From the NCBI RefSeq assembly GCF_023100685.1, contig NZ_CP090064.1:2232001-2296000 (forward strand): 64,000 nucleotides of DNA, given 5' to 3'. How positions within the stretch are numbered: the first letter of the stretch is position 1; each line of letters begins with the position of its first letter. Below, piece after piece: positions 33,275-44,325 of the stretch. Origin of the DNA: Proteus vulgaris. Lineage in GTDB: Bacteria; Pseudomonadota; Gammaproteobacteria; Enterobacterales; Enterobacteriaceae. Below the pieces are notes generated by a model, which saw only the letters and a program-made list of their open reading frames with translations, did not search any database and was not told the DNA's origin. The translations under genes and the position numbers were made by a program.

Positions 33275-35661
33275 GCTTTGGTTACCTCAACTAAAACAGT
33301 TAAATGTGAATTACCATGTGATAATGGTGTCATTCGTGTCGATGTTAAAACGTTAGGGCACCCCCCATGATCAACGCCGTTTTCATCGGGAGCCCACCAA
33401 GCACCGGCTTGTAAACCAACAACACCAGGAATAATGCGTTGTGTTACTAATGCTGGGATCTCAGTTATTCCGCGTTCGTTATAAATACGCACCATATCAC
33501 CATTTTTGATACCTCTATTTTCAGCATCAATTGGATTTATCCACGCCTCTTGACGTTGAGCTTCTTGTAACCAAGGATTAGCGTACTGCGTTGAGTTAGC
33601 TCGATTTTTTCCTTTCCAAGTCAACATTTGTAATGGATATTTTTCTGTTAATTTGTCTTCTGGGCCTTCAATTGCTGGCACATAATGAGACAAAGCCGGA
33701 ATATCCGGATTATTCATGTCATAAAGACGTTTAGAAAAAATCTCAATTTTACCTGAAGGTGTTGGGAATGGATTATTTTCAAAGTCACTGATGTTTTTTT
33801 CAAAGGCAACAAAAGGTTTATCTTTAAAAAGATAACGGCGTGTTTTTTGTAACTCTTCAAAATTAGGAAAATCAGGTCTATCTTCAAAACGTGTTTTGTT
33901 AATATCAACAAGGTGAGCAATCCATTCTTTCTCACTACGACCTTCAGTGAAAGCTTCTTTTACACCCATTTTTTCCGCAACTTCTGTAATCCATTCATAA
34001 TCAGAACGGCGTTCAAAAGCGGGCTCAACAACTTTTTCAGAAAGTAGGAAGTAATTTCCTGTTCCCCACGTATTTCCTATGTTCCAGCGTTCCAAGAAAC
34101 TGGTTTCAGGTAAAACGAGATCGGCATATTTTGCAGAAGGTGATAAATAGAGATCGCTGACAACAATAAATTCTACCTTTGAATCATCTTCTAGTAATTT
34201 AGCGGCTGCATTCACATCTGGGTTTTGATTAACTAAATAATTACCCGCTAAAGAGAAGATCATCTTGATATTTGAATCAAGTTTATCCGCATCAACAAGC
34301 CCATCCTCAACACGAACTTTACTTGCATCTTCAACAGCTTGCATCCAGTTCATTATCGAGATTTTAGCTTTAACTGGATTATTACCAATATTAGGTCCAC
34401 GCATAGATTGACGATTACCAATACCACCGTAACCCGCAGCCCAAGCGCCTTTTTTACCCACATTACCTGTGATTGCTGCCAATAATGAAGATCCTCGCGC
34501 ACTACGTTCACCACAAATATGGCGTTGAGGTCCCCAACCTTGAATTAGAGCAGCAGGTTTAGTCATTGCATATTCGCGTGCTAGCTGACGAATAGTATTA
34601 GCGGGTACTCGAGTGATTTTTTCTGCCCATTCAGGTGTTTTTTCTATGCCATCTTTTTTACCCGTTAAATAAGCAACCAAAGATTCATTAGCAGGAACAC
34701 CTTCAGGCATGTGATCTTCATCAAAACCCACGACATACTTATCAATAAAAGGTTTATCATGAAGATTTTCAGTAACAATGACATACATCATTGCATCCAT
34801 TAAGGCATTATCTGTCGTTGGTAAGAGAGGTATCCATTGATCAGCTAAAGATTGCGCAGTATCAGAATAACGAGGATCGACCACAATAAACTTAGTACCA
34901 TTATTTTTCATCTTTTGAAAATAATGGTTAGTATGCCCAAAAATAGTTTCATTAGGGTTATGGCCCCATAAGATCACTAATGGTGTGTCTTCGAGGGTGT
35001 CTAAAGAGCTACCTGTTTTTGCAATACCATAAGTATAAGGCGTTACCTTTAAGGTGTTACCCAAGCTAACCGAATGGTAATAAGGAAGATAGCCTCCTGT
35101 TAAGTTAAAGAGTTTCTTCATCATGGTATCACCAGAGAAGATCCCCCCTGTTACTGCTGTGCTCACTGTTAAAAAACGACTTCCAGCACCATGTTTCTCC
35201 GTTAAACGAGTCACATTTTCCGCAATGAGCGTTGTTGCCTCATCCCATGAAATGCGTTCAAATTTGCCTTCACCACGTTTGCCGACCCTTTTCATTGGGT
35301 ATTTCAATCTATCAGCATGGTAAGAAAACTTGCGATAACCTCGTCCACGCACACATGCCCTCATAACAGGCATAGCTTCATCTAATTCATTATCTGGTCT
35401 CGTGGTAATACGAGTAACAATACCTTCCTTTATATGTGCACGGATATCACACTTACCACCACAGTCAAAAGTACTACATGTAGCAACAACAGTGGCCGGT
35501 TCGTTATCATTTCGTGCAATAGGTAAGCTTTTATCTATATTAGCTTGTGCATTTCGTGCGAAAAAAGGCACAGTAACTAATGCCGCACTTGTTTGAACAA
35601 AATGGCGACGACTTAAAGACATCATCCCTTTGTTTTCTTCACTTTTTTCTATTTTTTTCAT
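33271..35661 (-). CDS. dmsA: molybdopterin-dependent reductase catalytic subunit (DmsA family)
   Basis: 796 residues from the ATG at 35661; a further ATG pair at MMSLSRRHF is possible. The twin-arginine signal SRRHFVQ then TSAALVTVPFFARNAQA sends the folded enzyme across the membrane. The [4Fe-4S] motif is CSTFDCGGKC with a fourth Cys in RACVRGRG. Molybdopterin-guanine contacts appear as ILWGHNPNET, VVDPRYSDTA, QGWGPQRH and NPDVNAAAKLL. Sequence similarity to E. coli DmsA is clear but moderate (GAWW, GGCPNVLTS end), so the substrate could be another S- or N-oxide. A FNR box lies about 70 bp upstream, which fits anaerobic induction. Confidence 0.88.
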   Translation of the reverse strand: MKKIEKSEENKGMMSLSRRHFVQTSAALVTVPFFARNAQANIDKSLPIARNDNEPATVVATCSTFDCGGKCDIRAHIKEGIVTRITTRPDNELDEAMPVMRACVRGRGYRKFSYHADRLKYPMKRVGKRGEGKFERISWDEATTLIAENVTRLTEKHGAGSRFLTVSTAVTGGIFSGDTMMKKLFNLTGGYLPYYHSVSLGNTLKVTPYTYGIAKTGSSLDTLEDTPLVILWGHNPNETIFGHTNHYFQKMKNNGTKFIVVDPRYSDTAQSLADQWIPLLPTTDNALMDAMMYVIVTENLHDKPFIDKYVVGFDEDHMPEGVPANESLVAYLTGKKDGIEKTPEWAEKITRVPANTIRQLAREYAMTKPAALIQGWGPQRHICGERSARGSSLLAAITGNVGKKGAWAAGYGGIGNRQSMRGPNIGNNPVKAKISIMNWMQAVEDASKVRVEDGLVDADKLDSNIKMIFSLAGNYLVNQNPDVNAAAKLLEDDSKVEFIVVSDLYLSPSAKYADLVLPETSFLERWNIGNTWGTGNYFLLSEKVVEPAFERRSDYEWITEVAEKMGVKEAFTEGRSEKEWIAHLVDINKTRFEDRPDFPNFEELQKTRRYLFKDKPFVAFEKNISDFENNPFPTPSGKIEIFSKRLYDMNNPDIPALSHYVPAIEGPEDKLTEKYPLQMLTWKGKNRANSTQYANPWLQEAQRQEAWINPIDAENRGIKNGDMVRIYNERGITEIPALVTQRIIPGVVGLQAGAWWAPDENGVDHGGCPNVLTSTRMTPLSHGNSHLTVLVEVTKA

Positions 35662-35727
35662 TAGTTTATCATTCTCACATAACAACTCTCATCAGTGAAA
35701 ATAATAGGGTATAGTGGTAAACCCTCA

Positions 35728-35741
35728 TTGATGTATATCAA
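35728..35741. promoter_or_regulatory. FNR box upstream of dmsA
   Basis: TTGATGTATATCAA matches the TTGAT-N4-ATCAA FNR consensus perfectly. It lies 66 bp before the dmsA ATG, suited to activation under anaerobiosis. The remaining bases up to the fnr box (35742-36192) are A+T-rich and hold no supported gene. Confidence 0.85.
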
Positions 35742-36192
35742 TACCACTTAATAGGTAATAGAATGTTTCAATTTTCCGCACTTCTTTGCAGTTCCCCCAT
35801 CTTTTATAAGGAAAAGCTAATTCAAGGTAGCATTAAGTTGTATCAAAAATACACCTAGTTAACTTTACTTATTTTTTGTTAAGAAAATAAAGAGTTATGT
35901 ATAAAAAACACGAATTTAAGGTAAAGCCGTAAACTAAATGTCAATATAAAGATAGAAAATATTGAAGCACGCCTTCATTTTTGGCTTTTGACGAGGATAA
36001 TTTAGTAATAGCACTATAATTTCATTAGAAAATCGAATAATATACCAATCGAGTATAGGGTTAGCGCAAATTGTTCTAAATAAGCCTTTAAGCAAAACAT
36101 CGTTTTTATCAAGATACATGTTTTGTTACATTCAGAATTATTTCTACACGTATCGTTATTCCCCTTACCAATTACTGCAATATGTGTTAAAA

Positions 36193-36206
36193 TTGACGCA
36201 TATCAA
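36193..36206. promoter_or_regulatory. FNR box in the fnr promoter
   Basis: TTGACGCATATCAA matches the FNR half-sites with one difference. It lies 14 bp before the fnr start codon, which fits the known negative autoregulation of fnr. Confidence 0.8.
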
Positions 36207-36220
36207 TATTTTTATTTGTA

Positions 36221-36991
36221 ATGAGCAAGCTTATGATCCCAGAAAAACGCGTCGTTCGCCGAATCCAATCTGGCGGTTGTGCAATCCATTGTCAGGATTG
36301 CAGTATTAGCCAGCTCTGCATCCCGTTTACTTTAAACGAGCATGAGCTTGATCAACTCGATAATATTATCGAGCGTAAAAAGCCCATCCAAAAAGGTCAA
36401 ACCTTGTTTAAAGCCGGTGATGAGCTGAAATCACTTTATGCCATACGTTCCGGTACTATTAAAAGTTATACTATTACGGAAGAAGGCGACGAGCAAATAA
36501 CAGGATTTCATCTTGCTGGTGATTTGGTTGGATTTGACGCCATTATTAATACTGAACACCCTAGTTTCGCTCAAGCCTTAGAAACATCAATGGTTTGCGA
36601 AATTCCATTTGAGACTTTGGATGATCTGTCAGGCAAAATGCCTAACTTACGTCAACAAATGATGCGCCTGATGAGTGGTGAAATCAAAGGTGACCAAGAG
36701 ATGATCTTACTGCTATCGAAAAAGAATGCAGAAGAACGTCTGGCTGCTTTTATTTATAACCTCTCTCGTCGTTTCGCTCAGCGTGGTTTTTCTCCTCGTG
36801 AATTCCGTTTAACCATGACACGCGGTGATATCGGTAATTACTTGGGTTTAACCGTTGAAACGATTAGCCGTTTATTAGGTCGCTTCCAAAAAAGTGGCAT
36901 GTTAAGCGTTAAAGGTAAATATATTACCATCGAAGATGGTACGTTATTAAGTGAACTAGCGGGTAAACTTCCTTCGTCAGCTGAAGTTTAA
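36221..36991 (+). CDS. fnr: FNR, oxygen-sensing global transcription regulator
   Basis: 256 residues. The N-terminal cluster region has [16 protein letters not shown], and a further Cys in [11 protein letters not shown] completes the four ligands of the oxygen-labile [4Fe-4S] cluster. A cyclic-nucleotide-binding-like barrel and the helix-turn-helix [22 protein letters not shown] follow. Nearly identical to E. coli Fnr in these stretches. ATG 36221 gives [10 protein letters not shown]; the ATG at MIPEKR (36233) is the start equivalent to E. coli. FNR switches on anaerobic genes such as the dms operon upstream. Confidence 0.97.
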   Translation: MSKLMIPEKRVVRRIQSGGCAIHCQDCSISQLCIPFTLNEHELDQLDNIIERKKPIQKGQTLFKAGDELKSLYAIRSGTIKSYTITEEGDEQITGFHLAGDLVGFDAIINTEHPSFAQALETSMVCEIPFETLDDLSGKMPNLRQQMMRLMSGEIKGDQEMILLLSKKNAEERLAAFIYNLSRRFAQRGFSPREFRLTMTRGDIGNYLGLTVETISRLLGRFQKSGMLSVKGKYITIEDGTLLSELAGKLPSSAEV

Positions 36992-37021
36992 TATCTGTTA
37001 CATTTCACTCGCTAATTTTAT

Positions 37022-37049
37022 AACGGGGCACACAAATTTGTGCCCCGTT
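37022..37049 (+). terminator. fnr terminator
   Basis: AACGGGGCACA pairs with TGTGCCCCGTT around CAAATT, followed by a T run, 30 bp after the fnr stop. Confidence 0.9.
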
Positions 37050-37134
37050 TTCTATTTTGTACTATTGAATTTTATCTTCTTGGGTTATCTTTAAATTGTA
37101 GATGGATAAATCCAGCCCTAAAGAGGATATTACA

Positions 37135-38085
37135 ATGGAAAAATATCAAAACCTTCTCGTTGTCATTGATCCTAACCAAGATGACCAACCAGCACTTCGC
37201 CGTGCTGTCTATATCGTTCAGCGTAATGGTGGGCGGATAAAAGCTTTTCTACCTGTTTATGATCTCTCCTATGACATGACAACCCTTTTATCTCCCGATG
37301 AACGCAACGCAATGCGCAAAGGTGTTATTAGTCAAAAAGCAGCTTGGATCAAACAACAGTCTCGCTATTACCTTGAAGCCGGTATAGAAATTGATATTAA
37401 AGTCATTTGGCATAATCGACCTTATGAAGCCATTATTGAAGAAGTCGTAGCACATCAGCATGACTTACTCATAAAAATGGCTCATCAACACGATAAATTA
37501 GGTTCACTTATTTTTACTCCTCTAGATTGGCAATTACTTAGAAAATGCCCTTGCCCTGTCTGGATGGTTAAAGATAAAGAGTGGCCTGAATACGGCGCTA
37601 TTGTCGTAGCAGCAAATTTATCAAATGAAGAATCTTATCATGATGCTCTTAATCTAAAACTTATTGAATTAACAACTGATTTGTCTCATCGCATACAAAA
37701 AGATCCTGATGTTCATCTACTCAGTGCTTATCCTGTTGCACCGATTAATATTGCGATTGAGTTACCTGATTTTGATCCTAATCTTTATAACAATGCACTT
37801 CGTGGTCAGCATCTTATTGCGATGAAAGAGTTGCGCCAGAAATTCTGCATCCCTGAAGAGAAAACACATGTTAAAGAAGGATTACCAGAACAAGTTATTC
37901 CTCAAGTTTGTGAAGAGTTAAATGCAGGTATTGTTGTTTTAGGTATTTTAGGAAGAACCGGGCTTTCAGCAGCCTTCTTAGGAAATACCGCAGAACAATT
38001 GATAGACCATATCAAATGTGATTTATTGGCCATCAAACCAGATGGTTTTACCTGCCCTATTACAGTTGATAGCGATCACGATTGA
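37135..38085 (+). CDS. uspE: universal stress protein E
   Basis: 316 residues, two tandem Usp domains. The N-terminal [66 protein letters not shown], and second-domain [41 protein letters not shown] closely follow E. coli UspE. AAGAGGATATTACA before the ATG at 37135 decides the start over an upstream in-frame ATG at 37102. It lies next to fnr, as in E. coli. UspE helps in stress survival, motility and adhesion control. Confidence 0.95.
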   Translation: MEKYQNLLVVIDPNQDDQPALRRAVYIVQRNGGRIKAFLPVYDLSYDMTTLLSPDERNAMRKGVISQKAAWIKQQSRYYLEAGIEIDIKVIWHNRPYEAIIEEVVAHQHDLLIKMAHQHDKLGSLIFTPLDWQLLRKCPCPVWMVKDKEWPEYGAIVVAANLSNEESYHDALNLKLIELTTDLSHRIQKDPDVHLLSAYPVAPINIAIELPDFDPNLYNNALRGQHLIAMKELRQKFCIPEEKTHVKEGLPEQVIPQVCEELNAGIVVLGILGRTGLSAAFLGNTAEQLIDHIKCDLLAIKPDGFTCPITVDSDHD

Positions 38086-38104
38086 TAGTTGAAGTATCCA
38101 TTAA

Positions 38105-38134
38105 AAAAGCCAGTCAAAGAATTGACTGGCTTTT
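38105..38134. terminator. terminator between uspE and pntB
   Basis: AAAAGCCAGTCAA pairs with TTGACTGGCTTTT around AGAA, between two converging genes. Confidence 0.9.
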
Positions 38135-38156
38135 CACTATTCACTATCTGTATCTA

Positions 38157-39545
38157 TTACAGTGCTTTTAAAATTGCGTCTACGCTAGCTTTAGCATCGC
38201 CAAATAACATTTGCGTATTCTCTTTAAAGAATAGAGGATTCTGAACCCCAGCATAACCTGTATTCATGGAGCGTTTAAACACAATGACGTTTTGTGCTTT
38301 CCACACTTCTAACACAGGCATACCTGCAATTGGGCTATTTGGATCATCTTGTGCTGCTGGGTTTACCGTATCGTTAGCACCAATAACTAAAACAGTATCA
38401 GTATCAGAGAAGTCATCATTAATTTCATCCATTTCTAATACAACGTCATAAGGTACTTTAGCTTCCGCTAACAATACATTCATATGGCCCGGTAAACGCC
38501 CTGCTACCGGGTGAATACCAAAACGTACTTTCACACCACGTTGACGTAATTTCTCAGTGATGTCATGCACAGGGTATTGTGCTTGAGCCACCGCTAATCC
38601 ATAACCAGGAGTGATAATGACAGATGTTGAATTTTTCAGCATATCAGCGACTTCTTCAGCCGTTGTTTCGCGATACTCTCCCATTTCACCATCTTCAGTT
38701 GGAGCTGAACCATCTGTACCAAATCCACCTGCTATTACGCTAATAAAGGAACGATTCATCGCTTTACACATAATATAAGAAAGGATCGCACCTGAAGAAC
38801 CCACTAATGCACCGGTTACGATTAACAGATCATTGCTCAACATAAAGCCTGCGGCGGCGGCGGCCCATCCTGAGTAGGAGTTCAGCATCGAAACAACCAC
38901 TGGCATATCAGCGCCACCTATCGATGCAACTAAATGCCAACCAAATGCTAATGCAATTACTGTCATTACGATGATTAAGAAAACTTGTAAGCCAACACTG
39001 TCGGTTTTAACAAACCAAACCATCAATAAGAAAGAAACAACTAAAGCAGCAAGATTTAATTTATGGCGATTAGGCAACATCATCGGTTTCGACGACATTT
39101 TTCCACTTAATTTACCATAAGCAACAATCGAACCTGTGAATGTAACAGCACCAATGAAGATCCCTAAAAAGACTTCTGTTAGATGGATATTCACCATCAC
39201 AGGATCCATTGCTGTGTTGTGGTCAAGATAACTGTTAAAACCAACTAATACAGCCGCTAAACCTACAAAACTGTGTAAGATTGCAACCAATTCTGGCATT
39301 TGAGTCATTTCGACTTTTTTAGCTAAACGGATACCAATAACAGCACCGATTACCATTGCAATAATGATCCAACCTACATTGCCAGCATAAGGCCCAAAAA
39401 TGGTTGCGAACAGTGCAATCGCCATCCCTGCAATACCAAAGTAGTTACCTTGTTTAGAGGTTTCATGCTTTGATAAGCCGGCAAGGCTAAAAATAAATAA
39501 TATTGCGGCGACAATATATGCCGCTGTAACAACTCCGCTGGACAT
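38157..39545 (-). CDS. pntB: NAD(P) transhydrogenase subunit beta
   Basis: 462 residues: about nine membrane helices and then the NADP-binding dIII domain ([56 protein letters not shown]). With PntA it uses the proton gradient to reduce NADP+ with NADH. It follows pntA by 11 bp. Each block is close to the E. coli protein. Confidence 0.96.
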   Translation of the reverse strand: MSSGVVTAAYIVAAILFIFSLAGLSKHETSKQGNYFGIAGMAIALFATIFGPYAGNVGWIIIAMVIGAVIGIRLAKKVEMTQMPELVAILHSFVGLAAVLVGFNSYLDHNTAMDPVMVNIHLTEVFLGIFIGAVTFTGSIVAYGKLSGKMSSKPMMLPNRHKLNLAALVVSFLLMVWFVKTDSVGLQVFLIIVMTVIALAFGWHLVASIGGADMPVVVSMLNSYSGWAAAAAGFMLSNDLLIVTGALVGSSGAILSYIMCKAMNRSFISVIAGGFGTDGSAPTEDGEMGEYRETTAEEVADMLKNSTSVIITPGYGLAVAQAQYPVHDITEKLRQRGVKVRFGIHPVAGRLPGHMNVLLAEAKVPYDVVLEMDEINDDFSDTDTVLVIGANDTVNPAAQDDPNSPIAGMPVLEVWKAQNVIVFKRSMNTGYAGVQNPLFFKENTQMLFGDAKASVDAILKAL

Positions 39546-39556
39546 AATTGTCTCCC

Positions 39557-41086
39557 TTATCCTTTACGGAACATTTTCAACATACGTTGAGTAACAGTAA
39601 ATCCACCAAAAATATTAATACTCGCAATTAAAATTGCGACAAACGAAAAGAGGCTAACCCAACCACCACTCCCAATTTGGAGTACAGCACCGACAACGAT
39701 AATGCCTGAAATTGCGTTTGTAACTGACATCAATGGTGTATGCAATGAATGGCTAACATTCCACACAACGTAATATCCCACCACACAAGAAAGCGCGAAT
39801 ACTGTAAAGTGAGATAAAAACTCTTTTGGTGCAACATTGGCAAGCCATGCAAATAATAAGAAAGCAATAGCTAATAAGCCGTATTTCTTCCAAGGTGAAA
39901 CAGGTTTAGCAACGGGTTTCTCTTGTGGTTTCGCAGCAGGTGCAGCTTTAGGTTGTGCTGAAACTTGAATCGGTGGTGCAGGCCATGTTACTTCACCAGC
40001 ACGAATAACAGTCACACCTCTAATAACAACATCATCAAAGTCAATATTGATATTGCCGTCTTTCTCTTTACAAAGTAATTTCAGTAAATTGACTAAGTTA
40101 GTACCGTAAAGCTGAGACGATTGTGCCGGCAAGCGAGCTGCAAGATCTGTGTAACCAATAATTTTTACGCCATGTTCTGTCGTAAAGACTTTATTAGGTA
40201 CGGTATATTCGCAGTTCCCTCCATTTTGGGCAGCCAGATCAACAACCACACTCCCTGGCTTCATTGAATCAACCATTTCTTTCGTAATTAAACGAGGTGC
40301 TGGCTTTCCTGGAATTAATGCGGTTGTAATGATGATATCAACATCTTTTGCTTGTTCTGCAAATAACGCCATTTCAGCATCAATAAAGGCTTTTGACATT
40401 ACCTTCGCGTAACCATCACCACTGCCTGCTTCTTCCTTAAAATCAAGCTCAAGGAATTCAGCGCCCATACTTTGAACTTGTTCTTTCACTTCAGGGCGAG
40501 TATCAAATGCACGAACAATTGCGCCAAGGCTTCCTGCTGCACCAATTGCAGCAAGACCTGCAACACCGGCACCAATCACCATCACTTTAGCTGGTGGTAC
40601 TTTACCCGCAGCAGTAATTTGCCCTGTGAAGAATCGACCAAACTCATGAGCTGCTTCAACAACAGCACGATAACCAGCAATGTTTGCCATCGAGCTCAAT
40701 GCATCAAGAGATTGTGCACGAGAAATACGTGGCACACTATCCATGGCCATAACATTAATGTTCTTTTCAGCTAGTTTTTCGAGCAATGGCGCATTTTGTG
40801 CTGGCCATATAAAGCTCACTAACGTTGCACCTTCTTGCAATAATGTTATTTCATTATCAAGTGGTGCATTAACCTTCAAAATAATGTCTGACTGCCAAAC
40901 ATTTTGGAGGTCGAGGATTTCAGCACCAGCTTCTTGATAAGCTTTATCTTCAAAGCTTGAAGCAATACCAGCACCATTTTCAATTGCGACTGTGAATCCT
41001 AATTTTATGAGTTGTGTTACTGTGGCTGGTGTTGCCGCAACCCTTGTTTCATTAGAAAGTCGCTCTTTGGGTATACCAATTCGCAT
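39557..41086 (-). CDS. pntA: NAD(P) transhydrogenase subunit alpha
   Basis: 509 residues: NAD-binding dI domain ([60 protein letters not shown]) and a C-terminal membrane part of about four helices after a Pro/Ala-rich linker (about 375-400). Operon with pntB; divergent from ydgH as in E. coli. Confidence 0.96.
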   Translation of the reverse strand: MRIGIPKERLSNETRVAATPATVTQLIKLGFTVAIENGAGIASSFEDKAYQEAGAEILDLQNVWQSDIILKVNAPLDNEITLLQEGATLVSFIWPAQNAPLLEKLAEKNINVMAMDSVPRISRAQSLDALSSMANIAGYRAVVEAAHEFGRFFTGQITAAGKVPPAKVMVIGAGVAGLAAIGAAGSLGAIVRAFDTRPEVKEQVQSMGAEFLELDFKEEAGSGDGYAKVMSKAFIDAEMALFAEQAKDVDIIITTALIPGKPAPRLITKEMVDSMKPGSVVVDLAAQNGGNCEYTVPNKVFTTEHGVKIIGYTDLAARLPAQSSQLYGTNLVNLLKLLCKEKDGNINIDFDDVVIRGVTVIRAGEVTWPAPPIQVSAQPKAAPAAKPQEKPVAKPVSPWKKYGLLAIAFLLFAWLANVAPKEFLSHFTVFALSCVVGYYVVWNVSHSLHTPLMSVTNAISGIIVVGAVLQIGSGGWVSLFSFVAILIASINIFGGFTVTQRMLKMFRKG

Positions 41087-41472
41087 AATTTTCCCTTCTT
41101 ATCCATAGTGACCTGTTAAAACTTCTCCGTTAACTTCACATTCATGCAAAAAAAATGTTAAAAATAATAATATGCATGCCATTAATCGGAGCTCTAATAA
41201 CCTACTGAAAATAAAACCAATAATCTATATCTGTGTAAAGCTAAAATTGAACTTAATTGGATCATTTTAGTCGAAAAGGCATATTTATGAATTATTCACT
41301 ATATTCAGGTAAATATCTGGTAACATATACTGGTCATTTGACTCTGTGGTGATTCGCTAAATAAAATAATGCGACAAATGCTATTATTACATGTAATAAT
41401 TAATCCCTATGTGATAAACCACTACGTTCAGCACATGACCAATATTAATTGCGCAAGGCGGAAGGATTTTGT
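41087..41472. other. divergent promoter region between pntA and ydgH
   Basis: 386 bp without a gene. It must hold the promoters of pntAB (leftward) and ydgH (rightward). I see no clear operator; the region is A+T-rich with several TATAAT-like stretches. Confidence 0.5.
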
Positions 41473-42426
41473 ATGAAGCTGAAAACCTCAGTCATCGCAG
41501 CAGCGATGTTGTCTTTAACTAATATCACTGTTGCGCAGGCTGCTCAGGAATTAACACCCGAACAAGCTGCAGAACTAAAACCATTTGAAAGAATCACAGT
41601 TATCGGTCGTTTTAACGCTATTTATGAAGCCGCTGATGCGGTATCTCGTCGTGCGGATAAAGTCGGTGCTGATAGTTTCTACATTCAAGGTCTAGATGAT
41701 ATTAGTGATAGTGGCAACATGAGTGTTACTGCTGATCTATACCATAAAGATGCACCCAAAGCAGAAGAAGAAAGCTACCGTATTTTTCATGGCGTAACTG
41801 AATTACCAAAACCTGAAGCAATTCTGTTACAACCATTTGATACTGTTTCTATCCGTGGTTACTTCCCAACAACCCCTGATATTAACGATGCAATTGCAAA
41901 AGCGGCTGCTAAAAAAGGTGCTGCATCATTCTTTATTGTACGTAATGTATCGACAAATGATGGTGGTAACCAAGAAGTTACAGCTTATATCTACAAAAAA
42001 GATGCACCTAAACGCGCTATTCAAGCACCAGAAGCCGTTGTTCCTTATGATTCTGATGCCGGTCGCGCACTTATTGCTGAAGGCGGAGCTTCTGCCAATA
42101 AAGTTGAAAAGCCAGGTCTTGCATCAAACACTGATTTTGATAGAAGTGTAGGTGCATTTGCTGATACACAAACTTCGGGTGCAAGTGGTCGTTACACTGT
42201 CACATTACCTGATGGTACTGAAATCCAAGAAGTCAACAAAGCTGCTGCTGCATTAATGGACCCTTTTGATACCATTACATTTAGCGGATACTTTGTAAAC
42301 TCACCAGAAATTTCTTATCAGGTTGCTAAACGTGCTGCCGCAAAAGGTGCCAAGTATTACCATATTACAAATGAATGGCAAAGTGATGGTGGTACAGTCA
42401 CTATTACTGCTGACCTATTCAAGTAA
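41473..42426 (+). CDS. ydgH: YdgH, periplasmic protein with three DUF1471 repeats
   Basis: 317 residues from ATG 41473, supported by GGCGGAAGGATTTTGT upstream. The signal peptide ends at VAQAA. Three DUF1471 (YdgH/BhsA/McbA-like) domains follow at about 35-95, 115-180 and 255-317, each with the pattern PFDT(I/V)-x-x-x-G-(Y/R)F and AAxKGAxxFxI. A linker with AEGGASANKVEKPGL separates the second and third. Function is linked to envelope stress and biofilm in the family. It is adjacent to pntAB and ydgI as in E. coli. Confidence 0.93.
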   Translation: MKLKTSVIAAAMLSLTNITVAQAAQELTPEQAAELKPFERITVIGRFNAIYEAADAVSRRADKVGADSFYIQGLDDISDSGNMSVTADLYHKDAPKAEEESYRIFHGVTELPKPEAILLQPFDTVSIRGYFPTTPDINDAIAKAAAKKGAASFFIVRNVSTNDGGNQEVTAYIYKKDAPKRAIQAPEAVVPYDSDAGRALIAEGGASANKVEKPGLASNTDFDRSVGAFADTQTSGASGRYTVTLPDGTEIQEVNKAAAALMDPFDTITFSGYFVNSPEISYQVAKRAAAKGAKYYHITNEWQSDGGTVTITADLFK

Positions 42427-42444
42427 TAAAACTTCCTAATTAAT

Positions 42445-42474
42445 AAAAACCTTGCTTATGCGAGGTTTTTTTTT
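42445..42474 (+). terminator. ydgH terminator
   Basis: AAAACCT-x-GC pairs with GC-x-AGGTTTT around TTAT, followed by eight Ts, 19 bp after the ydgH stop. Confidence 0.8.
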
Positions 42475-42691
42475 ACTCAAAATATAATCAAATAAATCAC
42501 ATTTTGTAAAAGTGCATAATTTTTATGATTTAATGCATAGACAACCAAGTTAACTCTCCGTAAAATCTCGCTGTTTTTTAGTGTTTTTATCTTTATTTAA
42601 ATTTGGGATATTCATATTTATTCTATTTACTGACCAAAAAACAAGAAAATACGCTATTTATTTACAATTTTAATCACGTAGGTAATTATCC

Positions 42692-44086
42692 TTGAATAAG
42701 AAACTTGGCTTAATATCACTCACCGCGTTAGTGTTAAGCTCAATGGTTGGTGCAGGTGTATTCAGTTTGCCTCAAAATATGGCTGAAGTTGCTAGCCCTG
42801 CTGCATTGATTATTGGCTGGGTGATAACGGGTGTTGGGATCCTCTTTCTTGCCACGTCTTTATTGCTTCTCTCTCGCCTTCGCCCCGATCTTGATGGGGG
42901 TATTTTCACTTACGCTAAAGAAGGATTTGGTGAGTTTATTGGTTTTTGCTCTGCATGGGGTTATTGGGTCTGTGCGGTTGTCGCTAACGTTTCTTATCTT
43001 GTTATTGTCTTTGCTGCCTTCAGTTTTTTTACAGACTCCCCAGAAAATGTCATTTTTGGTGATGGTAATACTTGGCAGGCCTTAATAGGAGAATCCATAT
43101 TACTTTGGGTTGTTCACTTTCTTATCTTGCGTGGTGTACAAACAGCAGCCAGTATTAATTTAATGGCAACAATGGCAAAACTTATTCCGCTGGGATTATT
43201 TATTATTGTCGCCCTATTAGCTTTCAATATGGACATATTTACCCTTGATTTCCAAGGAATAAATATGGGTGTTCCTGTTTGGGACCAAGTTAAAAATACA
43301 ATGCTGATCACACTATGGGTATTTATTGGTATTGAAGGTGCCGTCGTCGTTTCTGCAAGAGCTAAAAATAGACGAGATGTTGGTTTAGCGACTGTACTTG
43401 CTGTTGTTATTGCTTTGATTATTTATATTCTTGTGACACTTTTATCACAAGGTTTAGTCAGCCAAGCTGATCTAGCTGCAATGAAAAACCCGTCAATGGC
43501 TCCTCTGCTTGTACAACTGATTGGTAGTATGGGCGAAATAATTATTGCTGCAGGTCTTATTCTTTCTGTATGTGGTGCTTATTTAAGCTGGACAATTATG
43601 GCTGCAGAAGTACCGTATATTGCCGCACTACATCACTCTTTCCCTAAACAATTAGGGAAACAGAATAAAAATGATGCTCCTTCATCTTCGTTATGGTTTA
43701 CCAATTATGCTGTTCAATTCTCTTTAGTTTTAATTTGGCTGACGGGAAGTAATTACAACACATTACTGACTATTGCATCAGAGATGATCCTTGTTCCTTA
43801 TTTTCTCGTAGGTGCATTTTTATTTAAAGTAGCAATTGCACGCAGTAGTCGTGCTTTATTATTAATTGCCATACCCGCAAGTTTATATGGTTTATGGTTA
43901 CTTTATGCATCAGGTGTGATTAATTTATTACTCTCTGTTGTTCTGTATGCACCAGGTATCCTGATGTTTTTATACACACGTAAACAATATAAAGACAAAA
44001 AGCCGCTACTCTTAAGTGAAAAAATTCTGTTAGCTCTTGTCTTATTTGGCTCTATTCCAGCATTAGGTTACTTAACTATTTACTAG
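42692..44086 (+). CDS. ydgI: YdgI, arginine/ornithine antiporter-type APC transporter
   Basis: 464 residues with about 12 membrane helices. MNKKLGLISLTALVLSSMVG, AGVFSLPQNMAEVASPAALI, ELDGG-like DLDGGIFTYAKEGFGEFIGF, NTMLITLWVFIGIEGAVVVS and YLSWTIMAAEVPYIAALH match E. coli YdgI of the basic amino acid/polyamine antiporter (APA) family. The start codon is TTG at 42692, with AGGT 9 bp upstream. The physiological substrate is unproved in the E. coli protein too, which is annotated as arginine/ornithine antiporter by family. Confidence 0.92.
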   Translation: MNKKLGLISLTALVLSSMVGAGVFSLPQNMAEVASPAALIIGWVITGVGILFLATSLLLLSRLRPDLDGGIFTYAKEGFGEFIGFCSAWGYWVCAVVANVSYLVIVFAAFSFFTDSPENVIFGDGNTWQALIGESILLWVVHFLILRGVQTAASINLMATMAKLIPLGLFIIVALLAFNMDIFTLDFQGINMGVPVWDQVKNTMLITLWVFIGIEGAVVVSARAKNRRDVGLATVLAVVIALIIYILVTLLSQGLVSQADLAAMKNPSMAPLLVQLIGSMGEIIIAAGLILSVCGAYLSWTIMAAEVPYIAALHHSFPKQLGKQNKNDAPSSSLWFTNYAVQFSLVLIWLTGSNYNTLLTIASEMILVPYFLVGAFLFKVAIARSSRALLLIAIPASLYGLWLLYASGVINLLLSVVLYAPGILMFLYTRKQYKDKKPLLLSEKILLALVLFGSIPALGYLTIY

Positions 44087-44096
44087 AAATAATCTT

Positions 44097-44122
44097 AGAG
44101 GTACTGGAAAAACAGTACCTCT
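44097..44122 (+). terminator. ydgI terminator
   Basis: AGAGGTACTG pairs with CAGTACCTCT around GAAAAA, followed by TCTTCTCT, 10 bp after the ydgI stop. Confidence 0.75.
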
Positions 44123-44275
44123 CTTCTCTCTTCAAAATCAATTTCACTTAGGTCAAAAAAATTTTCCTGCTAAGCTGTTATTTTTCGCACTGATGGTTAG
44201 GTATTTATAAATCAAGAAACATATAGTATGTTGTAACTAATATATAGGTGACTATTAATTGGCAAGAGAATAAAA

Positions 44276-44306
44276 AACCCACGAAAAGCATTAGTTTTCG
44301 TGGGTT
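44276..44306 (-). terminator. hrpA terminator
   Basis: AACCCACGAAAA pairs with TTTTCGTGGGTT around GCATTAG, with an A run on the left (T run in the leftward transcript), 20 bp beyond the hrpA stop. Confidence 0.85.
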
Positions 44307-44325
44307 CAAACATGTCGCTATTTAA

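Noticed and set aside
35934..36119. 61-codon ORF between dmsA and fnr
   Set aside because: No ribosome binding site and no similarity I can recognise.
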